Source: JAJDZL01 sp965220665
Lineage (GTDB): Bacteria > Pseudomonadota > Gammaproteobacteria > Arenicellales > JAJDZL01
Direction of reading: 5' to 3'
Assembly: GCA_965220665.1 (NCBI GenBank)
Contig: CBDCQQ010000005.1
Span: 1,116,001 to 1,180,000 of the forward strand
Length of the DNA: 64,000 nucleotides
Shown here: in pieces, positions 1 through 9,532 of the stretch
Layout of the letters: each line of letters starts with the position of its first letter
Position numbering within the stretch: the first letter of the stretch is position 1
The notes under the pieces: model-generated
The model's database searches: none
Told to the model about the DNA's origin: nothing
The model's input: the letters and a program-made list of their open reading frames with translations, nothing else
Program-made: the position numbers and the translations under genes

Positions 1-2
1 TC

Positions 3-264
3 ACCAAAGATTCAAACTACGACCTCGCAGCTGGGATATGGTCGCGTGATTTTACTTGAGTGATGTGTATTCCAGACAAGATTGAAGCCATGACGGTTTA
101 TATTAACTAACTACTTCAATGCAGCGATACAATCGCCGGTTGGCGGTATTAATCAATCGGGTTATAGATGGGAAATCGGCTAGAAAGGGATACGCTGTTT
201 TGTGCAGACCAAGTTGGTTTGGTTGTCGACGCAGCTGCATCAGCCTGAGCCATTTGCAGGATAA
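3..264 (+). pseudogene. Decayed C-terminal fragment of an aldehyde dehydrogenase
   Basis: Conceptual translation gives pieces of the NAD(P)-dependent aldehyde dehydrogenase C-terminus in the right order but in two frames. The frame starting at base 3 reads NYDLAAGIWSRDFT, like the family's YGLAAGVWTRD segment, and later TVYIN. After an extra base near 108 the other frame reads NYFNAAIQSPVGG and QSGY, the family's GGYKQSGYG region, then GIRCFVQTKLVW, like GMREFLQTKSVW. Stops at 57, 108 and 181 break the frame. The 5' part lies outside the window. It was probably once functionally linked to the dehydrogenase that follows. Identification rests on remembered family motifs. Confidence 0.72.
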
Positions 265-375
265 ACAGCTCACTGTCGATTTGTCCCGTAGGCACTAATC
301 ACCGGTTGTAAGGACAAAAAGTATTGTGGAAAATTCACACCACAAAACCAAGTGCATTATTAGGGTGTCAGGTTA

Positions 376-1461
376 ATGAAGAACCCTTCTATCAAGTTTC
401 AAATTGACTGCGGTCGGATTGAAGTTTCCAGTGATGATGCATTTACCAAACTTTTCGCAATTTTTGAACTTCTTGGCTGTGAGGAAGAGATTGCGAATTC
501 GGTCTCCAATCATTTAGTTGATTCCAGTCTTTGTGGGGTGGAAAGCCATGGGGTCATGCGAGCTTTACAGTATGTGAAGCAGTTTCAATCGGGATTTATG
601 AAACCTGACGCAACACCGCAGATAGTGCCCTGTGACAATGGCTGGGAAGCTGTTGATGGAGGTGGAGGTGTCGGAATACCGGCCATGGAGTTAGCCTACG
701 AACGAGGTATGCTGCAGGCCAGAAAAAAGGGTGTATCAGTCGTTGCTGTTCGCAATGCCGGACATACTGGGCGAATAGGTGCTTATGCAGATGATGCTGC
801 AGAAAAGGGCTTTATGACAATCTGTATTGGCGGTGGCAATCGAAAGATTTGGCGACAGGTTGCCCCGCATGGTGGTGCCAAGGCCCTATTTCCAAGCAAT
901 CCTTGGGCTATTGGCATGCCGGGTGGAAATGATGATCCGGTAGTGGTTGATTTTGCAACCTCAAGGGTTGCAGGCGGCTGGGTGTATGCTGCGCGTTTAG
1001 CTGGAACTCAATTGCCCGAAGGATACCTTATTGATTGCAACGGATATCCAACTACGAATCCAGAGGATTACTTCAATGGTGGTGCTATTCTTCCTGCGGG
1101 CGAACACAAAGGTTATGGGCTCGGTTTGATTGGTGAAATCGTTGCAGATGCTTTGCTAGGGGAACCAACAACCGAAGGAAACTGGTTAGTGATCACGTTA
1201 GATACTGAGGCGATGCAGTCGAGTTCAGCATACTCAAAAGCTGTCGAAGCAATTTTGTCTGAAGTTCGTGAATGTCCACCAGCACCAGGATTTGAACGGG
1301 TTGAAGTTCCAGGTCAGCGTTCGCGAAATCACAAAAGGCTCTGTAATGGAGTTGTTGCCATTCCAGAGCACACCTGGCAGCAACTTTGTGATATTTACAC
1401 AGAACTTTCTGAAGGGATTGATAGTTCAGTTGATCAGTTCAAAGGGCACAATGCACCATGA
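376..1461 (+). CDS. Ldh-family (malate/L-lactate/ureidoglycolate dehydrogenase-like) NAD(P)-dependent oxidoreductase
   Basis: A 361-residue cytoplasmic oxidoreductase of the Ldh_2 fold, whose members oxidise 2-hydroxyacids such as malate, L-lactate, ureidoglycolate or sulfolactate. Seen here are the family's SHGVMR segment near residue 58 with its conserved histidine, the nucleotide-binding NAGHTGRIGAYADDAA stretch near residue 127, the SNPWAIGMP segment, and AGEHKGYGLGLIGEI near residue 240. The length matches the family. It starts at an ATG preceded by a GGTGTCAGG-like ribosome binding site. It stands behind the decayed aldehyde dehydrogenase and ahead of tag, so context does not fix the substrate. 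Family assignment is firm, substrate unknown. Confidence 0.85.
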   Translation: MKNPSIKFQIDCGRIEVSSDDAFTKLFAIFELLGCEEEIANSVSNHLVDSSLCGVESHGVMRALQYVKQFQSGFMKPDATPQIVPCDNGWEAVDGGGGVGIPAMELAYERGMLQARKKGVSVVAVRNAGHTGRIGAYADDAAEKGFMTICIGGGNRKIWRQVAPHGGAKALFPSNPWAIGMPGGNDDPVVVDFATSRVAGGWVYAARLAGTQLPEGYLIDCNGYPTTNPEDYFNGGAILPAGEHKGYGLGLIGEIVADALLGEPTTEGNWLVITLDTEAMQSSSAYSKAVEAILSEVRECPPAPGFERVEVPGQRSRNHKRLCNGVVAIPEHTWQQLCDIYTELSEGIDSSVDQFKGHNAP

Positions 1462-1570
1462 TATTGACTGAAGTTCTGCTTCGGATGCAGCGCTCAGTTC
1501 AGCTTTGTACGGATGGATGACACTACACACAAGATCAACCTTTCAATCGAGAATTTCCTAAGCTGTTGTC

Positions 1571-2155
1571 ATGACTGATTTGGTACGTTGCTGGTGGTGT
1601 GAAGATGATCCACTGAACTGCGAATATCACGATCTGGAATGGGGCAATCCAGAGCATGACAGCAGGAAATTGTTCGAAATGCTATGTCTAGAAGGGGCAC
1701 AGGCCGGGTTGAACTGGATCACTATATTGCGCAAAAGAGCGCACTACGCGAAAGTGTTCGACAACTTTGATCCCGAGCGAATCGCCCGCTATGACGATAA
1801 TAAGGTTCAGAGCTTACTTAAAGATCCGGGAATCGTGCGAAATCGGCTAAAGGTCAGGGCATTTATCAAGAATGCACAGGCTTGTCTGGACATGCAAGAA
1901 TCCGGATTCAATCTTGATCGGTATTTCTGGGATTTCGTTGATGGGTCTCCTATTCAAAACAACTGGTCAACACCGTTGCAGGTGCCGGCGAATACCGCCT
2001 TGTCGGATTTGATTAGCAAGGATTTGAAAAAACGAGGTTTCAGTTTTGTTGGCAGCACTATCTGCTATGCGTTTATGCAGGCGGCGGGTTTGGTGAATGA
2101 TCATCTTGTGAGCTGCTTCCGACATTCGCAATGTAAACCGAACAATCCCGTTTAG
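1571..2155 (+). CDS. tag: DNA-3-methyladenine glycosylase I
   Basis: Base-excision repair glycosylase that removes 3-methyladenine from alkylated DNA. The 194-residue protein follows E. coli Tag almost end to end. It has an N-terminal RCWWCEDDPL (zinc-ligand cysteine region), YHDLEWGNPEHDSRKLFEML, CLEGAQAGLNWITIL (catalytic-pocket glutamate and tryptophan), KKRGFSFVGSTICYAFMQA and a C-terminal AGLVNDHLVSC carrying the second pair of zinc ligands. It lies 109 bp downstream of the dehydrogenase in the same direction and is likely expressed separately. Nothing looks broken. Confidence 0.95.
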   Translation: MTDLVRCWWCEDDPLNCEYHDLEWGNPEHDSRKLFEMLCLEGAQAGLNWITILRKRAHYAKVFDNFDPERIARYDDNKVQSLLKDPGIVRNRLKVRAFIKNAQACLDMQESGFNLDRYFWDFVDGSPIQNNWSTPLQVPANTALSDLISKDLKKRGFSFVGSTICYAFMQAAGLVNDHLVSCFRHSQCKPNNPV

Positions 2156-2344
2156 AACCGCGCCTATATTGGTGTGGTGTAGCAGGAAAAGCGGAACTAT
2201 GTCACCTGGGAATTCGACAATGATCTTGCGAGTGATGCAACTACGATTACATACATTGTAGACATCTCAAATTCATCTGCATCGTTTTGCAAAACGATTC
2301 TGACCTTGTTGATGAAACAGTCTGTGCTGGTAAAATATTAAGTT

Positions 2345-2440
2345 TAAAGTATCAAATTAACCATTAAGTGGCGCAATACAGCCATGTACATCTTCTGTCA
2401 GAAGACACTTGTTCGATTCGTGTTCCTTTTCTTCTCGACA
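2345..2440. repeat. Dispersed repeat copy A, in the 400-bp gap between tag and the restriction-modification gene
   Basis: The stretch beginning ATTAACCATTAAGTGGCGC near 2355 and running through ACAGCCAT, ATCTT and TTCGAT closely resembles 11155-11230 (ATTAACGATCAAGTGGCGC, ACAGCCAT, AATCTT, TTGATCGAGCG). By eye about three quarters of roughly 70 bases match. The rest of 2156-2554 shows no gene; it presumably holds the promoter of the downstream gene. Confidence 0.5.
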
Positions 2441-2554
2441 CTAAAATTGCAGTCGAATCAGTCGCCGATCTAGTTCGCGATAGTACTGTCTACCAATGAT
2501 TGAGCCCCGTTTCATCACTATCCCATTGTCTGACTTCAACTACAGTATCTTCTA

Positions 2555-2903
2555 GTGGCACTTAACTGGAACGAAATTCGAGTTCGCGCGGCGAGATTCT
2601 CAGAAAATTGGAAAGACGCAAAATACGAAAAGAGCGAAACGCAAAGTTTCTATAACGACTTTTTTCAAGTTTTTGGCGTTCAGAGAAAGGCGGTTGCCCG
2701 ATATGAAGAGCTCGTAACAAAGCTCGACAACAAAAGAGGCTACATTGATCTATTTTGGCCGGGGGTTTTACTGGTTGAACAAAAAAGTGTCGGTCAAAGC
2801 CTAGAAAAGGCAGCAGAGCAAGCGGGTGAATATTTTGATGCGCTTGCAGATACGGAAAAGCCCAGGTACCAGTTGGTTTGTGACTTTCAAAATTTCGAAT
2901 TGC
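2555..2903 (+). CDS. MmeI-like restriction-modification protein, exon 1 (endonuclease domain)
   Basis: Begins with GTG and encodes the N-terminal endonuclease of a single-chain type IIL/IIG restriction-modification enzyme of the MmeI type. Residues 62-77 read GYIDLFWPGVLLVEQK, which fits the D-X9-E-X-K catalytic pattern known from MmeI (D65, E75, K77 here). The following VCDFQNFEL segment is the family's link to the helical spacer. Colinearity then stops abruptly at a GTGCG, the 5' end of a group II intron. Without splicing, translation runs into the intron and ends at 2974. Joining base 2903 to 4906 restores the family sequence in frame. Functional protein therefore depends on splicing, unless this end is dead. 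Confidence 0.82.
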
Positions 2904-3123
2904 GTGCGCCGTGGAAAGGCGCTTTTCTCTGGTGGGTGCGAATCCCACCCAACAACTGTCGTTCCAGTTGGTAGCGGCTAAAGCGAATCATGGAGGTAAC
3001 GAGATGGTTTGAAGCACTTTAGTTCAGACGGGTTGTTTTAGACGACTCAGCGACCATGCGGGCCGGAACGCGAGTGAACACTGAGCAGGCCTCGAAACAT
3101 TTAATGCGAAAGTCGATTCTGTC

Positions 3124-3130
3124 GCAATTC
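3124..3130 (+). other. Candidate EBS1 of the group II intron
   Basis: GCAATTC here is the exact reverse complement of the seven exon bases immediately before the intron, GAATTGC at 2897-2903. It lies some 220 bases into the intron, where domain I exon-binding sites are expected. This is a direct sequence match; the secondary structure around it was not folded. Confidence 0.6.
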
Positions 3131-3400
3131 AGAAGAAGACCGCTGACACATTGGGAAGTGAGCGACAGGTGCACCGATGTGTTTTCGCCGGGGTAATGGT
3201 GTCGGCACGCATGGAAGATGAGAGAAGTGGCAACACGGGAAGCCCTGTCAGTTGGTGTGGCACGCACCGAACCGGTAATCCGCGAGGACTGGACTGGGCT
3301 GTCAGGGTGGCGGACAGGCTCGTAGTACCGAAGAAGCGGGGTAATGCCGGTGGAGGAAAGGGGCCTTGATTCGAAAGCAGTATGTAAAGTGAGAAAGGAT

Positions 3401-4735
3401 ATGACTACTGATGTAAATCTAACAGGGTCTGATAAGGTTCAGAAATTACAGCGCATGCTACATGCCAAAGCGAAGGGAGAACCTGGGCTGAGATTTCACG
3501 CTTTGTATGACAAGGTGTATCGGATGGATTTTCTTTTTGAAGCGTATCGGCAGGTGCGGCGCAATGGCGGCGTTGCCGGCGTGGATGGAGAGACATTCGA
3601 AGACATTGAGGCATACGGTGTTGAAAGATGGCTTGGGGAACTGGCGCGGGAACTCAGAGAGAAGACCTACACACCCAAAGCGGTGCGTCAGGTCTTGATA
3701 CCAAAGAAACAGAAAGGCAGGTTTCGTCCATTGGGGATACCCTGCCTGTGCGACCGGGTGGCGCAGACATCGGCGATGATGGTTTTGTCGCCGATCTTTG
3801 AAGCCGACCTGGGAGACGGGCAGTATGCCTATCGGGCGGGCAGGAGTGCAAACGATGCGGTTAATCGCATTCACTCGCTCCTGAACACGGGTCATAATGA
3901 AGTGGTTGATGCGGATTTATCCAATTATTTCGGTGAAATCCCCCATGCCGAACTGATGAAGAGTGTCGCCCGCCGCATCAGCGACGGAGCGATGCTCAGA
4001 CTCATCAAGTCATGGCTGGAGATGCCGATTGAGGAAGATGACGGCAAGGGCGGCAGACGCCGTACGAACCGGGCGAAGAAGCAGCGTAAGGGCAGTCCTC
4101 AGGGCTCGCCGATCTCGCCGCTTCTGAGTTCCATCTACATGAGACGCTTCATTGTGGGTTGGAAACACCTGGGCTTTGCCCAGCGTTTCCGTTCACACAT
4201 TGTCAATTACGCTGATGACATCTGCATATTGGGTAAAGCACCGGCGGCATCAATGCTGCTGGCGTTTGTCCAGGTGATGGAGCAGTTGAAATTGCCGGTG
4301 AACATGGAAAAGACCCGGTGCTTAAGATGTCCAGATGAGGCTTTTGAATTTTTGGGTTATCGTATTGGACTGAACTTTCGTCCACACGGAAAGGGGGCTT
4401 ATATTGGCACTCGTCCGAGCAGGTCGAGCATTCAGCATATATGCCGCAAGGTAAGCGAACAGACTGCAAGTCGTTATGGAACGATGGAACCTGAACAAAT
4501 GGTAAAGCGTCTTAACCAGATGTTAACTGGTTGGGGGAACTACTTTTACCTGGGACAGGTGCTGCCCGCCTATAACGCAGTCGACATGCACACCATGAAG
4601 CGGCTTCGTCAGTGGCTATGTCGTAAGCACAAGGTGAAAACCGGGAAATTTGTGCACTTTCCTGATGCCAGACTGTATGACGAATACGGTTTGATTCGCC
4701 TGACTCTTACAACAAAACGCTTTCCGTGGGCGTAA
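3401..4735 (+). CDS. ltrA: Group II intron-encoded reverse transcriptase/maturase
   Basis: Promotes splicing and retrohoming of the surrounding intron. RT motifs appear in order: RPLGIPCLCDRVAQ, DADLSNYFGEIPH, KGSPQGSPISPLLSSIYM, the catalytic NYADDICIL and FLGYRIG. The maturase (domain X) segment LNQMLTGWGNYFYLG follows. There is no C-terminal HNH endonuclease, as in many endonuclease-free bacterial introns. I place the start at the ATG at 3401 because AGAAAGGA precedes it; the frame stays open upstream to an ATG at 3344 with a poorer context. The length (444 aa) is normal and all catalytic residues are present, so it looks active. Confidence 0.93.
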   Translation: MTTDVNLTGSDKVQKLQRMLHAKAKGEPGLRFHALYDKVYRMDFLFEAYRQVRRNGGVAGVDGETFEDIEAYGVERWLGELARELREKTYTPKAVRQVLIPKKQKGRFRPLGIPCLCDRVAQTSAMMVLSPIFEADLGDGQYAYRAGRSANDAVNRIHSLLNTGHNEVVDADLSNYFGEIPHAELMKSVARRISDGAMLRLIKSWLEMPIEEDDGKGGRRRTNRAKKQRKGSPQGSPISPLLSSIYMRRFIVGWKHLGFAQRFRSHIVNYADDICILGKAPAASMLLAFVQVMEQLKLPVNMEKTRCLRCPDEAFEFLGYRIGLNFRPHGKGAYIGTRPSRSSIQHICRKVSEQTASRYGTMEPEQMVKRLNQMLTGWGNYFYLGQVLPAYNAVDMHTMKRLRQWLCRKHKVKTGKFVHFPDARLYDEYGLIRLTLTTKRFPWA

Positions 4736-4749
4736 GCATGATTTCGAAT

Positions 4750-4786
<37 letters not shown>

Positions 4787-4905
4787 TGAGCGGCGGCTGG
4801 AAACGGGGTATATGGCGTGGAGTGAGGCACTGGAGCATAGTGAAAACTGCCAGCAACAGCTTCCCCCACCGTCCTACGTCTCACCGCGCCAGTCGTCGAC
4901 TCTAC

Positions 4906-7319
4906 TTGATCGGGATTCACGCAACCAATGGCAATTTAGATTGAAAGATCTGAAGGATAACATTGAACTGTTTGGATTCTTCATTGGTAGACAGCCGCGT
5001 GACTTTCGAGAGCAGGACCAAGTCAGTATCCGAGCGTCTGAACTCATAGGAGAGTTATATGACGAACTGAGCCAAAACGGTCATCAGGTTTCCGAAATCA
5101 ATGAATTTTTGGTTCGGCTTGTGTTTTGTTTGTTTGCGGATGACACTGGAATATTTGAGCCTCGTGATATTTTTCACGAATTTCTTGAAGTGCGGACAAA
5201 TCCAGATGGTTCAGACACTGGGTTGTGGTTGAACTACATATATGCTACCTTAAATACACCAGTCGATCAGCGGTCAAGTAAGACTGATGAGGATATCAAT
5301 CGGTTTCCGTATGTGGATGGGAAACTGTTCGAAGGCAAATTATCTGTGCAGGTTTTCGACTCTGCAATGCGAAGCAAACTTCTGGAAATCTGTCAATTTG
5401 ACTGGTCTGAAATATCACCTGCTGTTTTTGGGTCCTTGTTTCAGTCAGTAATGGATTCAGAGAAACGTCGCGCGATCGGTGCCCATTACACGACTGAACA
5501 AAACATTTTGAAGGTGATTGAACCGTTATTTCTAGATGACCTTCGAGCGGAATTTGAAAAGCTACGGAAATTAAAACGGAACAGAAAAATCCGACTGAGG
5601 GAATTTCAGGAGAAACTGGGGCAATTGACTTTCTTTGATCCCGCGTGTGGATGCGGGAACTTTTTGATCATTGCATATAGAGAACTGCGTAAACTCGAAA
5701 TTTCTGTACTAAAGGAACTGATCTCAGACGATCAGCTTGACGCCTTTGCACAAAGTTTGAGCCTAATTGATGTCAATCAGTTTTATGGAATTGAAATCGA
5801 GGAGTTCCCTGCTCTAATTGCACAGACTGCGCTATGGATGATGGATCACATCATGAACAATGAACTTGGCAACGCATTTGGGACTGTGTATACACGTATT
5901 CCATTGAGAAGCGTTGCTAACCTTCATATCGAAGACGCACTAGAAATTGACTGGAATGAAATACTCCCTGCAAATCAATGCAGTATTGTTCTTGGAAATC
6001 CACCATTTATTGGAGCTAAATATCAGAGCAGTTTTCAACGAAATCAAATTCACCGACTCGCGAATCTGACTCACAAAAAAGGAACTCTCGATTATGTGAC
6101 GGGTTGGTTCATCAAAGCGGGAGAATATGTTTCTGGCAATAGTGCTATTGGGTTTGTTGCGACAAATTCAATTGCCCAAGGAGAGCAGGTCGGCCAACTC
6201 TGGCCAATACTATTCGACCGATACAATCTTCAAATTTCGTTTGCCCACAGCACATTTCCCTGGTCGTCAGAAGCACGAGGTGCAGCACATGTACACGTTG
6301 TAATAATTGGTTTGACTCGTCAGGAGCATGGCCGTAAAGTGAAGCGACTCCTTACATATTTGAGTGGTTCTCATACACCAAACGAAAGTCTTCATTCAGC
6401 TATTTCACCATACTTGGTTCCTGAACTTGAAGCCTATCCCTATGTGACTGTCCAGAGCAGCAAGTATCCAATCAACGGATTTAAATCATTGAAATCCGGA
6501 TCAAAACCAATTGACGACGGAAACTATATTTTCCGAACAAAGAAAGAACGAGACGCTTTTCTTCAGATTGAACCCAACGCGGCAAAGTTCATTCATCCCT
6601 ATGTTGGTGCGAAAGACTTAATTCACGGAACTTCACGTTACATTCTGGCACTGCAAAGCGCTTCTCCTGATGAACTCGCAAGTTTGCCAGAAGTTCGCAA
6701 ACGTATTAATGCTGTTAAAGAATTTCGTCTAAGTCGGAATAGTGCCCCAACAGTTAATCTTGCACAAACACCCCGAGAGTATCACATTAATGTCTTGCCA
6801 AATGCTCCATTTTTGGTCGTTCCGGTAACGAGTTCCGAGCGTAGAGATTATGTCCCTATTGCATGGCTGAATCCACCTGTCATACCAAATATTGACACAC
6901 GTATTCTTGAAGATGCCACTTTAGCTGACTTCGCTCTATTGACTTCCAAAATGCATATGACCTGGTTGCGTTTTGTTGGAGGTAGACTCAAAAGTGACTA
7001 TCGATACTCAATTGGCTTGGTCTACAACACCTTTCCTCGGCCAAGCGGTAATCTTGCCGCCCTGGACCCACCTGCTCAAGTTGTATTGGATGCGAGAGAA
7101 GAATTCATTGAAACATCCCTTGAGAAACTCTATGATCCAGATTTCATGCCTAAGAATCTTTATCTGGCCCATCAACAATTGGATAAAGCAGTCGAACGAC
7201 TCTACAGAAAGAAACCCTTTCAGTCAGACCAGGAGCGAATCGAACACTTGTTTGCTCGGTATGAGCAATGCGTCCAACCAATTTTGGTTAGCAGACGGCA
7301 GAAAAAGTATCGAAGATGA
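4906..7319 (+). CDS. MmeI-like restriction-modification protein, exon 2 (helical spacer, N6-adenine methyltransferase, target recognition)
   Basis: Continues exon 1 as LDRDSRNQWQF and LKDLKDNIELFGFFIG, giving a spliced protein of 920 residues, essentially the size of MmeI. In spliced numbering, methyltransferase motif I (DPACGCGNF, SAM binding) is near 361 and motif IV (NPPF, catalytic) near 481, the order expected for a gamma-class N6-adenine methyltransferase. A target-recognition region follows. One polypeptide would both methylate and cut DNA, so no separate methylase is needed. Unspliced, a truncated methyltransferase-only product could start at the ATG at 4812 inside the intron. It ends 53 bp from the convergent herA-like gene. 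Confidence 0.85.
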
Positions 7320-7361
7320 GTGTTGATTCCAGAGGACGGAAAGGGTTTTGACGTATCTCTA

Positions 7362-7380
7362 ATTCGTAAGAATTACGAAT
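7362..7380. terminator. Possible bidirectional terminator hairpin between convergent genes
   Basis: ATTCGTAA and TTACGAAT form a perfect 8-bp stem around GAA, followed on the + strand by CAGACTTTTTCC. It overlaps the last codons of the herA-like gene. The stem is AT-rich, so termination strength is uncertain. Confidence 0.35.
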
Positions 7381-9532
7381 CAGACTTTTTCCGAACATAG
7401 GTCACATGCCTTCCATTTCTATCTACTTTAAACGACTCCCAAGTATTTGGAAGGATTTCTTCCAATGCTTTGAGCACCAGTTTGTATGCCAACTGGTCGC
7501 GGTCGTCCAAATTTTCAGGTAGTTGGTTTACGAAAAATGCTTTAACTGAACCCCAAGCTACACCTTCCTCTGACTGAAGCTTTTTCAAAAAGCGATCATC
7601 AACTCGCAATTTATTGATGGCCTTAGTTTCTATGCCTGCCATCACATCTACCACATCAAATTCTTCTTCCGTACTATCCTGCGGCAGACTTTGAGTTTCG
7701 TTTGAACTAGTACTTTTTTCTGACTCCGATTCTGATTCGAATTCGTGAAGAATGGTTCCTGCGTAAGTTTTGCCGGTCGGCTTGTTGTATTCCGGATCGC
7801 GCAAAGAGTACATTTTTTCAAATGACTGTACCCGAAGGCTAATCGGATAAGGTTTTCCACCTACCGAACTCCAAAACACACCCTGCCCGGGTATGGGTTC
7901 ATTCAAGAGGGAACTCAGAAGGTCCTCACTAAAATGAGAGTTTGCGCGTTTAGCGGAAACCAAGTCCGCTGAAGACAACAGGTGAAAAATGAACCAGTTG
8001 TCTCCCTGACTCAGTATTTCATTCGGTATGCTGCCTGGCTGTTGTGTGATGAGTAACGCACCAAGATCGTACTTTCTGCCTTCCTTAACCCATGCAATAT
8101 ATGGCTCTGCAGATGCCGCTTTTTCATGAAGCACAGATTGAGCCTCTTCTACCACCGCTATGGTTGGAATTGTTGCTGGTTCAGCGGCTGTAAATTCCTG
8201 TTGATTCCGATCGAAAATTCTGCGCAGAATCAAGCCTGAGAGAATGAGTGACTGACGGCCGCGCATTCGGGATACATCAATTACGCACAGTTTGCCTTTG
8301 GACAAAGCGTGAATGAGTTTGTCAAGTAGTTGGCTGCTTTTGTCATGCAGCATTTTGACTACTGTTGTCATATTGGCTCGAGCGGCGATGGCTTCCATTT
8401 CCTGTTGCTTCGGATTGAGGTCCAGAATCTTGCAGACTTCTTCTATTGGTGCTGAGTGACCGCTGGCATCGATTAAGTTAACCAGCGTTTCCCATCTGAT
8501 AAATGAGAGACCTCTTAATTTCCTGACATTCTGTTGTTCCTGTCGTTCGGGTTCCAAAGCGATCGAGATGACGTCGCTCGGTGGAAGCCGTCGAATATCC
8601 AACTTAATGCCTCCCGCCACGAACGATCGATAAAAAGGGCTCGAGTTCTTTCGTTCAGTAAATACAACCAGTTTATCTTCGAGCTTTGGAACGTCACATA
8701 GGCCTGGGCGCCCCTTATCATCCGGCCAAAAATATTCACCATCAGGATCAAAAATTACGGTGCCGACGGGTACTTGGCGACCACCTCGTTTTGGGATATG
8801 CGGGGTCGTTTCGTAAAGCTTACTAAACAGGAGTTTGTTCAGATTGGATTTACCAAATCCGGCTCGGGCGAATATAAAGCTTCGTCTTGATACCAAAGAT
8901 TCAAGTGGAAATTTCACCAGTACTTCGGGTTCTACAGTCTGCATCCAATCTTGAGTTTGAAAATCTTCACTACCGGCCGCATAGATGAATTCACCGAATG
9001 CCAAGTGGCCTATTGCTGCGCCTTCAATATTGTGTCCCGCGATCTCTTTCAGAACTTCAGCGGACGGAAACGCAACAGGGCTTCCGACGTGAGGTAGACG
9101 TCGATGAGATGGTATGAATGTCAATCCAGTGCCGCTTGTCCTAAGTGCTCCCAGAACACGTATATTCACACGGTACTTGAGGTATTGCTCAAGCAAATCT
9201 TCCGGAATATCACGCTGTTCCCGAACTGCCCGGATATTGAAATCCTCACCCGGTCCATAAGAAAGCTTGCCTTCCGAGGAAAATGACGCGATTCTGCCGA
9301 GTATTGCTTCATCTGGTGATTCAAGTTGCACTAGGACGAATTGCCCGTGCATAGGAATGTTTTGGAATTCATTTCGATAAGGTAGAACAAGGTCAGCATG
9401 GAATTCCATACCGCCTTGTTGGAATCCACGAAAAATTCCAACGACTTGGTCTCTTGGAAATAGCTGGACGTCTGAATTCATATCAGCTATATCGAAGGAA
9501 TGCAGGGTTCGTGTCTTGTAGTTGAAAGACAT
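7373..9532 (-). CDS. HerA-like DNA translocase/ATPase
   Basis: A hexameric-type ATPase of the HerA/FtsK superfamily that would pump or unwind DNA for the NurA nuclease encoded just upstream. An N-terminal beta-rich HAS-barrel-like domain precedes Walker A (ARAGFGKSN, about residues 222-230). Walker B, AVVEEAQ, is near residue 460, and LLITQQPGSIPNEI fits the sensor strand. The tail has an acidic, serine-rich linker and a small C-terminal domain. The ATG at 9532 makes it overlap nurA by 50 bp. An in-frame ATG at 9481, one base after the nurA stop, is an equally plausible, translationally coupled start. Confidence 0.85.
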   Translation of the reverse strand: MSFNYKTRTLHSFDIADMNSDVQLFPRDQVVGIFRGFQQGGMEFHADLVLPYRNEFQNIPMHGQFVLVQLESPDEAILGRIASFSSEGKLSYGPGEDFNIRAVREQRDIPEDLLEQYLKYRVNIRVLGALRTSGTGLTFIPSHRRLPHVGSPVAFPSAEVLKEIAGHNIEGAAIGHLAFGEFIYAAGSEDFQTQDWMQTVEPEVLVKFPLESLVSRRSFIFARAGFGKSNLNKLLFSKLYETTPHIPKRGGRQVPVGTVIFDPDGEYFWPDDKGRPGLCDVPKLEDKLVVFTERKNSSPFYRSFVAGGIKLDIRRLPPSDVISIALEPERQEQQNVRKLRGLSFIRWETLVNLIDASGHSAPIEEVCKILDLNPKQQEMEAIAARANMTTVVKMLHDKSSQLLDKLIHALSKGKLCVIDVSRMRGRQSLILSGLILRRIFDRNQQEFTAAEPATIPTIAVVEEAQSVLHEKAASAEPYIAWVKEGRKYDLGALLITQQPGSIPNEILSQGDNWFIFHLLSSADLVSAKRANSHFSEDLLSSLLNEPIPGQGVFWSSVGGKPYPISLRVQSFEKMYSLRDPEYNKPTGKTYAGTILHEFESESESEKSTSSNETQSLPQDSTEEEFDVVDVMAGIETKAINKLRVDDRFLKKLQSEEGVAWGSVKAFFVNQLPENLDDRDQLAYKLVLKALEEILPNTWESFKVDRNGRHVTYVRKKSDS

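Noticed and set aside
2936..2940. Second GTGCG as an alternative intron 5' end
   Set aside because: It lacks an EBS1-like complement to the preceding bases that I could find, and it would leave about 11 extra codons that do not fit the MmeI family. The 2904 site has a 7-base pairing partner and the right exon length.
3344..3400. Earlier start of the maturase gene at 3344
   Set aside because: No good ribosome site, and the leader is not RT-like; ATG 3401 has AGAAAGGA in front.
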